Shown: positions 26,262 through 34,445 of the stretch, in pieces
How the letters are laid out: every line of letters starts with the position of its first letter
Numbering within the stretch: the stretch's first letter is position 1
Assembly: GCF_002583405.1 (NCBI RefSeq)
Contig: NZ_BCMJ01000001.1
Location: 1 to 38,474 of the forward strand
DNA length: 38,474 nt
Direction: 5' to 3'
DNA from: Secundilactobacillus silagincola
GTDB lineage: Bacteria; Bacillota; Bacilli; Lactobacillales; Lactobacillaceae
Notes under the pieces: generated by a model
The model's database searches: none
What the model was told of the DNA's origin: nothing
What the model saw: the letters and a program-made list of their open reading frames with translations, nothing else
Position numbers and translations under genes: made by a program

Positions 26262-26299
26262 AGAGACTCATGGGGCTTTGAGCCCCGTCTCTCATCTTT
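26262..26299 (+). terminator. Hairpin upstream of the second T-box promoter
   Basis: AGAGAC/GTCTCT and GGGGCT/AGCCCC pair with a small internal bulge, followed by CATCTTTTT. It looks like a weak terminator on the plus strand, but no plus-strand gene ends here. It may insulate the T-box promoter from read-through. Confidence 0.4.
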
Positions 26300-26313
26300 T
26301 TCACATTTTAGTG

Positions 26314-26342
26314 TTGACATGGTTCAATCCTGGGTGTAGATT
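26314..26342 (+). promoter_or_regulatory. Promoter of the second T-box transcript
   Basis: A consensus TTGACA (26314-26319) and TAGATT (26337-26342) are spaced by 17 bp. Confidence 0.7.
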
Positions 26343-26647
26343 GATACCAATCATTAAATTTAGATGAAAGGCGTTGACGAGAAACATCAACTCCATTTCG
26401 GATATAGAGAGTTGCCGGCTGGTGCAAGGCAATGACGAATGGACGCGATGATCATCTCCGAGCTGTGTGCCGAACCGGCTAGACCGTAGTAGAACACATT
26501 GGGTGCACCCATTATCGTGCCAAACGTATCGCAGTTAATGCCGTACGTGAGAGGTAATTTCAGTAATGAAGTTATAAACTAAGGTGGTACCACGTGAAAG
26601 CGTCCTTAATCGCAACCAGATTGCGATCGAGGACGCTTTTTCGTTTT
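26343..26647 (+). promoter_or_regulatory. T-box leader upstream of a small ORF and the hydratase gene
   Basis: Stem I has the AGAGAG bulge and the GGCTGGTGCAAGGC distal loop. The antiterminator core AAGGTGGTACCACG is at 26581-26594. The competing terminator (26598-26647) is a strong stem, AAAGCGTCC with GGACGCTTT, and ends in T residues. The specifier loop reads ATG-ATC-A before TCTCCGAGC, suggesting ATC (isoleucine) at 26451-26453; an ATG reading cannot be excluded. Confidence 0.9.
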
Positions 26648-26687
26648 CTAAATTTAAAAAAACAGACATTAAAGGTGGTGAGGACAA

Positions 26688-26822
26688 TTGGAAGTTGGCA
26701 TTAAGAGCTCAGATGATAGCGACATTCAGATTACACATATTAACCGTTTTTTAAGCGCGAATGAAGTGCAATTTCTCATTGAACCCACCGAATTAGGGCG
26801 GGTCACACATAAGTTTTATTAG
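26688..26822 (+). CDS. Putative 44-residue ORF directly after the T-box
   Basis: A TTG start at 26688 follows a strong ribosome binding site (AGGTGGTGAGG). The frame encodes a 44-residue acidic peptide (MEVGIKSSDDSDIQITHINR...) ending at TAG 26822. I do not recognise it. It is the first frame after a regulated leader, so it should be translated when the T-box is on. It could be a genuine small protein, a decayed remnant of the original T-box target, or a leader for the hydratase 140 bases further on. Confidence 0.45.
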   Translation: MEVGIKSSDDSDIQITHINRFLSANEVQFLIEPTELGRVTHKFY

Positions 26823-26933
26823 ATTTCTCAACACATATTGAAGCATCAGGTTACACATAGTTTCACAACATATCGTGTCAGCATATAGCACCATCACATA
26901 TCATATCAGCACATAGTTTTTATCTATCACATA
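26734..26933 (+). repeat. Cluster of CACATA hexamers
   Basis: Seven exact CACATA copies start at 26734, 26806, 26832, 26854, 26895, 26910 and 26928, with a CAACATA variant between them. They run from the small ORF to just before the hydratase ribosome binding site. The stretch is unusually low in G on this strand and does not fold well. Confidence 0.6.
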
Positions 26934-26961
26934 TTAAACATAAATTTTGGAGGTCTCGCCC

Positions 26962-27777
26962 ATGAGTGAACAAGTATTAAGCAAACAATCATTATCAGAA
27001 AAAGAAGCTAAATTAGCACAGGATTTATTTGATGCATACACCAGCCATAAGCCACTAACAGAAGCTGACTACACCGGTTACGCAGACAGTGAAGACGCTG
27101 CCTATCGCGTACAGCGTCGACTTACGGAAGACAAAAAAGAAGAAGTTGGCGGTTACAAAGTTTCCCTAACCAGTAAGCAAACCCAGGACATGTTTGATTC
27201 AGACAGTCCACTATACGGTGCTCAAGTTAAGAGTCACTTCGTAAAGTCACCTCACAACGTTAAAGCCGACGAAGTTATGGATCCATTGGCAGAAGTTGAA
27301 ATGATGTTCACGGCTAAAGAAGATCTTTCAGCGAACGATTCACTTGAAGATCTTTTCCATAAAACAACTGTAGCGCCAGCTGTAGAAGTCCCAGATTCAC
27401 GGTTCAGCGACTGGTTCCCAAGCCTATCTAAGTACATGGTCATGGCTGACGCAGCTGTTGGTGGCTATGTGGTATTCGGCGAAGAAAACGACACGGACAA
27501 ACTCTTTGACAAACCAGACGATCTCGCTAACGTCACCTGTGAACTCTTCCACGATGGCAAGAAGCTTAAAGATGGTCAAGCTTCAGAAGTTCTAGGTAAC
27601 CCACTTAACTCACTACAATGGCTAGTTAAGAAACTAGACGAACAAGGGATGCCAATGAAGGCAGGCCAACGGGTTTCAAGTGGAACCTTCCTACTACCAG
27701 AATCACTAACTAAGGGTGACTGGAAAGCCACCTTTGATAAGGGTATGGGTGCTGTTCTACTACATGTAGACCGTTAA
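26962..27777 (+). CDS. 2-keto-4-pentenoate hydratase / fumarylacetoacetase-superfamily protein
   Basis: This 271-residue protein resembles the MhpD/2-oxopent-4-enoate hydratase branch of the FAH superfamily. Visible features are AEVEMMF (metal ligand acidic pair, about residues 95-101), the PAVEVPDSRFSDW block, and the final KAGQRVSSGTFLLPE region. The usual role is hydration of a 2-hydroxydienoate or decarboxylation of an oxo acid with Mg2+; the lactobacillus substrate is unknown. I start at ATG 26962 because GGAGGT is 7 bases before it; a TTG 15 bases upstream overlaps that site. The T-box upstream is the only promoter-like element in view. Confidence 0.8.
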   Translation: MSEQVLSKQSLSEKEAKLAQDLFDAYTSHKPLTEADYTGYADSEDAAYRVQRRLTEDKKEEVGGYKVSLTSKQTQDMFDSDSPLYGAQVKSHFVKSPHNVKADEVMDPLAEVEMMFTAKEDLSANDSLEDLFHKTTVAPAVEVPDSRFSDWFPSLSKYMVMADAAVGGYVVFGEENDTDKLFDKPDDLANVTCELFHDGKKLKDGQASEVLGNPLNSLQWLVKKLDEQGMPMKAGQRVSSGTFLLPESLTKGDWKATFDKGMGAVLLHVDR

Positions 27778-27852
27778 TCATTTGAAAAAACTTTCTATTA
27801 TAGGGGAGTATTATAGAAAAGTTTATCGAAACTAATTATTGGGGATTAAAAG

Positions 27853-27895
27853 ACGATGCTGTGCTGGCAATGATGGCCAGAAGCACCGTTTTTTT
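27853..27895 (+). terminator. Terminator of the hydratase transcript
   Basis: CTGGC pairs with GCCAG around AATGATG, extended by outer ACG/CGT and TGC/GCA pairs, and is followed by seven T. A weaker dyad without a T-run lies just before it (27791-27827). Confidence 0.75.
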
Positions 27896-27922
27896 GTGGT
27901 TCAAAATATCCCACTATTTAAT

Positions 27923-27972
27923 ATGCAAATAAGCGCCACCCTGATATTTGTCAGGATGACGCTTATTTGCAT
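27923..27972. terminator. Long hairpin between convergent hydratase and aminotransferase genes
   Basis: A perfect 13-bp arm pair (ATGCAAATAAGCG, 27923-27935 with 27960-27972) encloses a further CCCTGA/TCAGG stem. No clean T-run follows on either strand, so the terminator call is moderate; it would serve the minus-strand aminotransferase. Confidence 0.55.
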
Positions 27973-28001
27973 GCTAGAACGAAAAACTCAGTTGCTATTC
28001 A

Positions 28002-29171
28002 CTAAAACAGATTTAATTTCCCGATTCGTTCGCAAGCTTCCGTGAACTTCGGCTCATCAATCAGTAAGCCCACACGAACAAATCCTTCACCGCTCTTACC
28101 AAAGCCGGTACCTGGTGCTACTGCCACCGCTGCTTTATCTAACAGCAGATCCGCGAATTCTTCGCTTGTGTACCCCTTTGGCACCGGCATCCAAGCATAG
28201 AAGGCACCACCTGATGGATATGGTTCCCAGCCAATTTTACGAGCAGCAGCATAAAAGTCATCACGGCGCTTTTGATAAAGTGCAACCAATGATTTCACTG
28301 ACGACTGATCACTGTCTAACGCCGCTACCGCAGCATCTTGAATCGCCGGGAAAAGAGAGACAAAGAGATGATCTTGAATCAAGTTGATGGCTTCAATCAT
28401 GTCTGGGTTCCCCACCGCAAAACCAACACGCCAACCCGCCATGTTATACGACTTAGATAACGTGTACGTTTCAATACCGACTTCTTTGGCACCCGGTGTC
28501 TGTAAGAAACTGACTGGCCGTTTACCATCAAAGCCAATTGCGCCATACGCAAAGTCTTGAACGACACCAATGTGATGTTCTTTAGCAAACTTCACGGTAT
28601 CCTCATAGAACTCTGGTGTGGCCACAGCTCCAGTTGGGTTATTAGGATAGTTGAGATACATCAATTTAGCCTGCTCAACCACTTTAGGATCTAGCTGCTG
28701 ATAATCCGGCAAGTACTGCTTTTCAGGCGATAACGACATTAATTCAAGTTTAACTTGTGCCAAAGCCACACCTGAAAGGTAGTCAGGATAACCTGGATCT
28801 GGCAACAGCATCGTATCACCAGGGTTTAACAACGCAAAGGGTAGTTCAACTAACCCAATCTTAGAACCACCAAGAATCGCAACTTCTTTTTCAGGGTCAA
28901 GATCAACGCCGTACTCGCGTTTATAGAAGTCAGCAGCCGCTTGCTTTAACCGTGGCATTCCACGAAATAAGGAATACTTATGGTCCTCTGGATCAGCCGT
29001 TGCTTCCTGCATCGCCTTCACAATGAACTCAGGTGTGGGCTGATCTGGGTTACCTTGCCCCAGATTAATCACGTCAGCACCAGACGCTGCTTTGGCATTA
29101 ACCTTAGCGACTAAATTCGCAAAAAATTGTTTGGGTAAGTGTTGCAATACTTTGGATTCTTCAAACTTCAA
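28002..29171 (-). CDS. PLP-dependent aminotransferase, class I/II
   Basis: This 389-residue fold-type I enzyme has LNYPNNPTGA (about 173-182), the Schiff-base lysine K240 in TLSKSYNMAGWRVGF, and a C-terminal GEGFVRVGLL with the substrate-carboxylate arginine. It belongs to the broad aspartate/aromatic/methionine aminotransferase group (PatA, MtnE and DapL-like proteins). It could feed 2-oxo acids to the ketopantoate-reductase-family enzyme at 33.4 kb, but exact specificity is not readable. The start is TTG at 29171, with GAGGAGG 7 bases before it. No motif for a T-box is seen upstream. Confidence 0.87.
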   Translation of the reverse strand: MKFEESKVLQHLPKQFFANLVAKVNAKAASGADVINLGQGNPDQPTPEFIVKAMQEATADPEDHKYSLFRGMPRLKQAAADFYKREYGVDLDPEKEVAILGGSKIGLVELPFALLNPGDTMLLPDPGYPDYLSGVALAQVKLELMSLSPEKQYLPDYQQLDPKVVEQAKLMYLNYPNNPTGAVATPEFYEDTVKFAKEHHIGVVQDFAYGAIGFDGKRPVSFLQTPGAKEVGIETYTLSKSYNMAGWRVGFAVGNPDMIEAINLIQDHLFVSLFPAIQDAAVAALDSDQSSVKSLVALYQKRRDDFYAAARKIGWEPYPSGGAFYAWMPVPKGYTSEEFADLLLDKAAVAVAPGTGFGKSGEGFVRVGLLIDEPKFTEACERIGKLNLF

Positions 29172-29709
29172 ACCAAATTCCTCCTCATCAACTCATATGT
29201 AGTGTTTTGTTTTAAATATTCGGACCGAATAAAAGTCCTATTAAAAATTAATTAAAGCACAATTAAGATACGGTTGCAAACTCAGGTGAATTAGTGTTTT
29301 ATTGAGCGTTTCTGGTGAGTATCAAAAAATAGCAATCATACTTTATATGTTAGAAAAAATAACTTAAGTAGCTGTATCATTGGAAGCAATATTAGATAAT
29401 GATTAGATAATCTAGATGAAAATAAGAAACTCGTTTCATAAATATCTAAATTAATTTAGTGAATAAATGTGCAAAGAAGAATATTTATAGATATTAAGGA
29501 TATCCTAGTAAACGTTTCTCAGTAAACAAATGCTTTCAAATCAGCGTTTACAGTCAAACTATTTTTGAATGAGTCAATGTCAAAAATGAATTATTTTTCA
29601 AAATGTTCAATTTATTTTCAGAAAAACTATTAACATTCTCTTATTTTAGCGCTATGATATTCTCATAATCAGATGTTAGATTTTATTACATAACTTGAGG
29701 AGGAATAAT
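29172..29709. other. AT-rich intergenic region with repeated GTAAAC motifs
   Basis: No gene is seen in over 500 bases. The hexamer GTAAAC occurs at 29508 and 29522, and its complement GTTTAC at 29546. GTAAACG (29508-29514) and CGTTTAC (29545-29551) form an inverted pair. The right arm resembles half of a cre site but the full consensus is not met. The ABC transporter promoter is at 29630-29658. Confidence 0.55.
29630..29658 (+). promoter_or_regulatory. Promoter of the amino acid ABC transporter operon
   Basis: TTAACA (29630-29635) and TATGAT (29653-29658) are separated by 17 bp, about 50 bases before the start codon. Confidence 0.65.
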
Positions 29710-31149
29710 ATGAAACGTAGCTTTATAAGAATCGTTGGTGGTTTAATCGCCTTACTCTCTCTGTTTGCCGCGCTGAACTTTAGTACCACGCCTGCAAAAG
29801 CAGAGACCACTTATCAAATAGCGACTGATTCCACTTTCCCACCATTTGAATTTGCCAATAGTCATAACAAATACGTTGGTATTGATATTGACTTACTGCA
29901 CGCTATCGCTAAGGATCAAGGCTTTAAAGTCAACATCAAGCCAACCAGCTTTAATGCCGCCGTGCAAAGTGTTCAGTCAGGCCAGATGGATGGTGTGATT
30001 GCGGGTATGTCAATTACCAAAGAACGTGAAGCAACTTTCGATTTTTCAAAGGCTTACTTCATGTCCGGTGTTGTCATGGCAGCCAAACCAAACGGTAAGG
30101 TTACCAGCTTAAAACAATTACGTGGTAAGCGAGTCGCCGTTAAAACGGGAACTTCTGGCGCGCAATACGCACAGAGCATTCACAAAAAGTATGGTTTTAA
30201 AATCGTGACCTTTGATGAATCCAACGATATGTATCAGGATGTTTTAACCGGTAATTCAGCAGCTACCTTCGAAGATTCACCGGTTATGAAATACGCCATT
30301 CGGCAAGGGACTAAGCTGAAAATCTACACTAAGCCAGCGTTGAGCGGCCCTTATGGTTTTGCTGTTAAGAAGGGACACAACCAAAAGCTTCTACGAATGT
30401 TTAACAATGGCCTAGCTGATTTAAAGGCTAACGGCGAATACGCTCGAATCACTAGACATTACCTTGGTGCTAAGGGCAGTTCCGACACAACTTCTGATCG
30501 AACCTTTCTTGGTTTAATCAAACAAAATAAAGGCGCACTGTTAAGTGGGTTTGAACAAACCGTTTGGTTAACCATTGTTGCCATCTTCTTCGCAACGTTG
30601 TTCGGTGTCATCGTTGGTTTACTGGGTGTCGTACCAAGTAAGTTCTGCAACGGCATTTCTACTACGTTAATTTACATTTTCCGTGGATTGCCACTACTAG
30701 TTTTAGCCCTCTTCATTTATACTGGGATTCCAAGTTTGACTGGTCAAAAGATTCCCGCCTTTATAGCTGGTATCATTACCTTAATGTTCAACGAAGGTGC
30801 CTATATCGCCGCCTTTGTTAAAGGGGGTATCAATGCCGTTGATGATGGGCAAATGGAAGCAGCACGAAGCTTAGGACTGCCGTTTGGTAAAGCCATGCGG
30901 CGTGTTATCCTTCCTCAAGGCATTCGGATCATGATACCTTCATTTATTAACCAATTCATCATCACGTTGAAGGATACTTCAATCCTATCGATCATTGGCA
31001 TCATTGAATTGACCCAAACTGGGAAGATCATCATTGCCCGTAACCTTGAAGGGTTCAAAGTATGGGCGATTGTCGCCATTATTTACCTCATCGTCATTAC
31101 CCTATTAACGTGGCTATCTAACTGGGTACAAAGGAGAGTGCGGCTATGA
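29710..31149 (+). CDS. Polar amino acid ABC transporter, fused substrate-binding protein and permease
   Basis: The 479-residue protein has a signal/anchor (about 5-30). A SBP_bac_3 domain follows (about 35-255: [12 protein letters not shown], then [20 protein letters not shown]). A permease domain ends the protein (about 280-475), with the conserved [21 protein letters not shown] loop that contacts the ATPase. This GlnP-type fusion imports glutamine or other polar amino acids. I start at ATG 29710 because GAGGAGG lies 6 bases before it; an upstream in-frame TTG overlaps that site. Its TGA overlaps the ATG of the ATPase gene (ATGA). Confidence 0.92.
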   Translation: MKRSFIRIVGGLIALLSLFAALNFSTTPAKAETTYQIATDSTFPPFEFANSHNKYVGIDIDLLHAIAKDQGFKVNIKPTSFNAAVQSVQSGQMDGVIAGMSITKEREATFDFSKAYFMSGVVMAAKPNGKVTSLKQLRGKRVAVKTGTSGAQYAQSIHKKYGFKIVTFDESNDMYQDVLTGNSAATFEDSPVMKYAIRQGTKLKIYTKPALSGPYGFAVKKGHNQKLLRMFNNGLADLKANGEYARITRHYLGAKGSSDTTSDRTFLGLIKQNKGALLSGFEQTVWLTIVAIFFATLFGVIVGLLGVVPSKFCNGISTTLIYIFRGLPLLVLALFIYTGIPSLTGQKIPAFIAGIITLMFNEGAYIAAFVKGGINAVDDGQMEAARSLGLPFGKAMRRVILPQGIRIMIPSFINQFIITLKDTSILSIIGIIELTQTGKIIIARNLEGFKVWAIVAIIYLIVITLLTWLSNWVQRRVRL

Positions 31150-31889
31150 ACGAAAAAATCAAAGTAAAAGTCACCAATTTAATTAAAAACTTCGGTGATA
31201 ATCAAGTGCTAAAAGGTATTAATCTGGAAGTTCACGATAACGAAGTGGTTGTGGTCATCGGCCCTTCTGGTTCTGGGAAAAGTACCTTCTTAAGAAATTT
31301 GAACCGATTAGAAGCACCAACTAGTGGTTCCATCGTTATTGATGACACGGATATCGCGGATCCAAAAACGGATATTAACAAAGTCCGTGAAAATATCGGG
31401 ATGGTGTTTCAACACTTTAACTTATTCAGCAATTTATCCGTCAGCGAAAACATCATGCTAGCACCTGTTGAACTGGGAAAAGCGACCAAGGAAGAGGCTG
31501 CCAAACAAGCTAAGGAACTATTGGCAAGAGTTGGTTTGGAATCTAAATACGATGCTACCGTTCAATCCCTCTCAGGTGGGCAGCAACAACGTGTCGCCAT
31601 TGCCCGTGCCTTAGCGATGAATCCAAACGTCATGCTATTTGACGAACCAACATCCGCTCTGGACCCCGAAATGGTCGGTGACGTTTTGGGTGTTATGAAA
31701 CAACTTGCTACTCAAGGTATGACCATGATCGTTGTGACGCACGAAATGGGCTTCGCTAAAGAAGTGGCTGACCGCGTTGTCTTCGTTGATGATGGCAATA
31801 TTCAAGAACAAGGCACACCTGATGAAATCTTCAATCATCCAAAGGATCCGAGATTGCAGAACTTCTTGGATAAGGTGTTGAACGTTTAG
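31146..31889 (+). CDS. glnQ: Polar amino acid ABC transporter ATP-binding protein
   Basis: The ATPase partner of the fused transporter, 247 residues. Walker A is GPSGSGKST (39-47), the signature is LSGGQQQR (142-149), Walker B is [14 protein letters not shown] (about 162-175), and the switch histidine is in VTHEM. It is translationally coupled to the preceding gene. The glnQ symbol reflects family likeness, not proven glutamine specificity. The final A and G of the TAG stop also begin a structured element, which here takes the place of a conventional terminator. Confidence 0.93.
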   Translation: MNEKIKVKVTNLIKNFGDNQVLKGINLEVHDNEVVVVIGPSGSGKSTFLRNLNRLEAPTSGSIVIDDTDIADPKTDINKVRENIGMVFQHFNLFSNLSVSENIMLAPVELGKATKEEAAKQAKELLARVGLESKYDATVQSLSGGQQQRVAIARALAMNPNVMLFDEPTSALDPEMVGDVLGVMKQLATQGMTMIVVTHEMGFAKEVADRVVFVDDGNIQEQGTPDEIFNHPKDPRLQNFLDKVLNV

Positions 31890-32005
31890 AGTGTGAAAAC
31901 AAGCGTTTAAAGAGTGGAGAATAAGACACAGCCAACGGAAATCCCGGTCTTGGATTTCTGTTGGCTGTGCCTTATTTGCAACTCTTTGCTTGTTTGAACA
32001 CGTTT
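31888..32005 (+). repeat. 3'-end structured element, copy C (after glnQ)
   Basis: In gene-sense orientation it starts AGAGTGTG and ends ACACGTTT; the end quartets GTGT and ACAC can pair. P1 is AACAAGC/GCTTGTT, then a GTTT bulge on the 5' side, then P1b AAAGAGT/ACTCTTT. An internal loop GGAG/TGCA follows, then a 17-bp P2 with one A-C mismatch, then the AAATCC/GGATTT inner stem. The plan is identical to copies A and B although the helix sequences differ. Confidence 0.8.
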
Positions 32006-32072
32006 ATAAGAGTAAAAAACAATGCTGCCAGCCATTCAACCGGTAACCTTGTTTTTGTTATTTGAACACTAT

Positions 32073-32441
32073 TTATTTCGCTGTCTCAACAATCTCTGGA
32101 TGATCTAAAATTTCAACATTAGTATCAATGATGCCAGCCGCTGTTTTAAGGGTAATGAGACCAAACTTATTCATATTAAGTTCCGGTGCTTCATTTAAAT
32201 AATTATCTGCATAACCTTTAATCAGTACGGGACCCAAAGGACTAGTAATCGACTTATCGTAAATAGCATCAACGTTTTGTGGATTAACCACTAAAAAACG
32301 AAAACTGACGTCCAGCGAGCAAACGCCCACTTTAGAATAAGCACCAACACCATCATCAAAGTCTAAAATCAACTGGTCGCTATCACCCATATGCTTCTTA
32401 AGTCGTTCTTGAACAGCTTGGCTCATTTGAAGAGTAGTCAT
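32073..32441 (-). CDS. HesB/IscA-like iron-sulfur biosynthesis family protein
   Basis: This 122-residue protein has the Fe-S_biosyn fold pattern seen in small lactobacillus proteins: QERLKKHMGDSDQLILDFDDGVG, then strands VSFRFLVV and GPVLIKGYADNYL. It lacks the C-terminal CxC pair of true A-type carriers and has only one cysteine (VGVCSLD), so classical cluster carriage is unlikely. Function in this branch is unknown. It has a GGGGG-containing ribosome binding site and is divergent from pheA. Confidence 0.72.
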   Translation of the reverse strand: MTTLQMSQAVQERLKKHMGDSDQLILDFDDGVGAYSKVGVCSLDVSFRFLVVNPQNVDAIYDKSITSPLGPVLIKGYADNYLNEAPELNMNKFGLITLKTAAGIIDTNVEILDHPEIVETAK

Positions 32442-32543
32442 TTCTCAATTCCCCCTTTTTCTATGCTTTCATTCTCGCATATCTGGTACCAAACCACAAT
32501 TAAGTTGCACACAATCTTTATTCGATTTACTATGACTTTAGGC

Positions 32544-32549
32544 TATAAT
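32544..32549 (+). promoter_or_regulatory. -10 box of pheA
   Basis: A consensus TATAAT precedes the gene by 28 bases. The best -35 at 17 bp, TTCGAT, is weak. Confidence 0.45.
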
Positions 32550-32577
32550 CAAAAGAAAAGACTTCGGAGGCTCCAAA

Positions 32578-33420
32578 ATGAAATTCTCTGTGCTTGGTCC
32601 GGCTGGCACTTTTGCTGATGCAGCTGCCCAAAAGTATCTCAGCTTACACCCCATCGATAATATTGAACTTGATTATCACGATACCTTTGATCAGGTTTAC
32701 CAGGCTGTTACCCCAGATGGTTTGGGCTTGTTACCATTAGAAAACCAACTGGATGGCTTCGTGCTGGCAACGTTGCAGCGCTTGCAAGTTGCTGATATTA
32801 CCGAAATTGGTGAAGTGACCGTCCCAGTTAACTTTGGCCTAGCGGGTAAAGTTAACCATTTAATCGACATTAAGCGGATTTACGTCCAATTCAAAACTGA
32901 GGGCCAGTGTCAAAAACTACTGACTCAATTACCAAACGCACAGATCATCACCACCTCTAGCAACATGATCTCCGTTGAAAAATTACGGGATGGTCAACAA
33001 GGAGACGCTGCAATCATGCCGCAGTCTCAGCTTGAAGAGACAGATTTTCCGTTCAAACTGGCAAACGTTGCTGACCAAACGGATAACAATACCCGTTTCA
33101 TTGTCTTCAAAAAACAGCCAGCGATGTTGGAAAATCCAACACAGCCGGCTGAAGATGAAACTGCCTCATTCAAATCTGCACTTTTTATTACACCGCCAAC
33201 TGAAGAAGTTGGGGTTCTTTACCAGATTTTATCCTACTTTGCGAAAACTCATTTAAACCTAGTGACTATCATGTCCATGCCAACTCGACAAAAGATCGGC
33301 ATCTACTCTTTTTACATCGAAATCTCCGGCACGCTCAAGCAAAAACAGATTTTGTTTGAAACGCTTCAGCGGATGGCTGACGTTTATACGATTCATCCGC
33401 TTGGAATCTATGCACTTTGA
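32578..33420 (+). CDS. pheA: Prephenate dehydratase
   Basis: This enzyme converts prephenate to phenylpyruvate in phenylalanine synthesis. The 280-residue protein has GPAGTF at the N-terminus, PLENQLDG in place of the usual ENS loop, and the catalytic TRF motif (172-174, in NNTRFIVF). A C-terminal ACT domain spans about 198-278. In the ACT domain the ESRP motif that binds phenylalanine is replaced by MSMP (232-235), so feedback inhibition may be lost or altered. GGAGG is 7 bases before the ATG. The gene ends overlap tail to tail with the gene on the other strand. Confidence 0.92.
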   Translation: MKFSVLGPAGTFADAAAQKYLSLHPIDNIELDYHDTFDQVYQAVTPDGLGLLPLENQLDGFVLATLQRLQVADITEIGEVTVPVNFGLAGKVNHLIDIKRIYVQFKTEGQCQKLLTQLPNAQIITTSSNMISVEKLRDGQQGDAAIMPQSQLEETDFPFKLANVADQTDNNTRFIVFKKQPAMLENPTQPAEDETASFKSALFITPPTEEVGVLYQILSYFAKTHLNLVTIMSMPTRQKIGIYSFYIEISGTLKQKQILFETLQRMADVYTIHPLGIYAL

Positions 33421-34415
33421 GTGGTTTTAGCTTGCATTGCTTCTGCTTTAGCAGCATCACGCGCTTTCTTCTCATTTGCCCGGTGATATTCGGCCAAGTG
33501 AACCAAGTTAGTTAGGAAGATATGGGTTTTAGCTTCGTAATTATGTTCACGACCCAGTTTAGCAATATAGCCATTAATATAATCAACTTCAGTTGGCCGA
33601 TCATGAATCATATCTTGATACATGGATGGGTAATGCAATGGCATGTCGATCCGGGTGTTAATGTCCAGCGCATGCATTTCTTCTTCACGACTTGAAACAA
33701 GTGTGATCCCATCACGTTCACAAATATCATAAGCTTCATCAATCAGCTGACGACCAAGGTCATAGGCTTTTTCAAAGTTGCCAAGTTCACCCATTGGAAT
33801 TTCAAACATGGTGCACAGTGTGTTGATAACTGAGTTGAAAATAACTTTAGTCATCAAGGTACCCTTGAAGTTGGTGGTCAACGTTGGGTGCATCTGAGCT
33901 TTTTCGAGTTCATCAAAGAGTCGGTGAGTCATCTCATCAGGCTTCTCGGTTAGGTTTGCCATGTTCATCTTACCGGCACCACGCTTACCCATGAAGTCAA
34001 CGTCGCCAGGGCCATTAAGAACAGTCGCAATCAGTGCGGTACCAGCAATGATCTTATCATCTGCGAAGTACTGCTGAAGTTTTTCAATATGACCCATCCC
34101 ATTCATGCAGGTAAAAGCATATTGGCGATCGTTAAAGAAGTGTTCGCAACGTTTCAGAAAATCTGCAAGTTGCATTTGCTTCGTGAAGAAAATCAGAATG
34201 TCGGGATCGCCGTGGTAGCTTTCAGGCGTTTCCAATTTAATAGGAACAAGATGGCGATCTTTATGGTCACGAGAAACGTATGCACCACCTTGTTCGCGGA
34301 TCTTGTCAATATTTGGCTGCCAAGTATCAATAAACGTAACATCGTTACCAGCCTCTTGTAATAAAATCCCATAACGTAAACCCATTGCACCTGCACCGAT
34401 CATTGCGAATTTCAT
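33408..34415 (-). CDS. panE: Ketopantoate reductase-family 2-oxo acid reductase
   Basis: The N-terminal Rossmann motif is MIGAGAMGLRYG, and the ApbA/PanE fold covers the whole 335 residues. The family reduces 2-dehydropantoate with NADPH for pantothenate. In lactic acid bacteria close relatives also reduce branched-chain 2-oxo acids to D-2-hydroxy acids. A T-box leader in front makes a role linked to an amino acid, probably branched-chain, attractive. ATG 34415 is chosen, since GGAGTG lies 8 bases before it; a GTG 9 bases upstream sits inside that site. The last 13 bases overlap pheA on the other strand. Confidence 0.85.
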   Translation of the reverse strand: MKFAMIGAGAMGLRYGILLQEAGNDVTFIDTWQPNIDKIREQGGAYVSRDHKDRHLVPIKLETPESYHGDPDILIFFTKQMQLADFLKRCEHFFNDRQYAFTCMNGMGHIEKLQQYFADDKIIAGTALIATVLNGPGDVDFMGKRGAGKMNMANLTEKPDEMTHRLFDELEKAQMHPTLTTNFKGTLMTKVIFNSVINTLCTMFEIPMGELGNFEKAYDLGRQLIDEAYDICERDGITLVSSREEEMHALDINTRIDMPLHYPSMYQDMIHDRPTEVDYINGYIAKLGREHNYEAKTHIFLTNLVHLAEYHRANEKKARDAAKAEAMQAKTTQSA

Positions 34416-34445
34416 TAAAATCACACTCCAATTTTTTATTTAACA

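Noticed and set aside
29508-29521. GTAAACGTTTCTC as a cre site
   Set aside because: Only the core matches; several fixed positions of the CcpA consensus fail.
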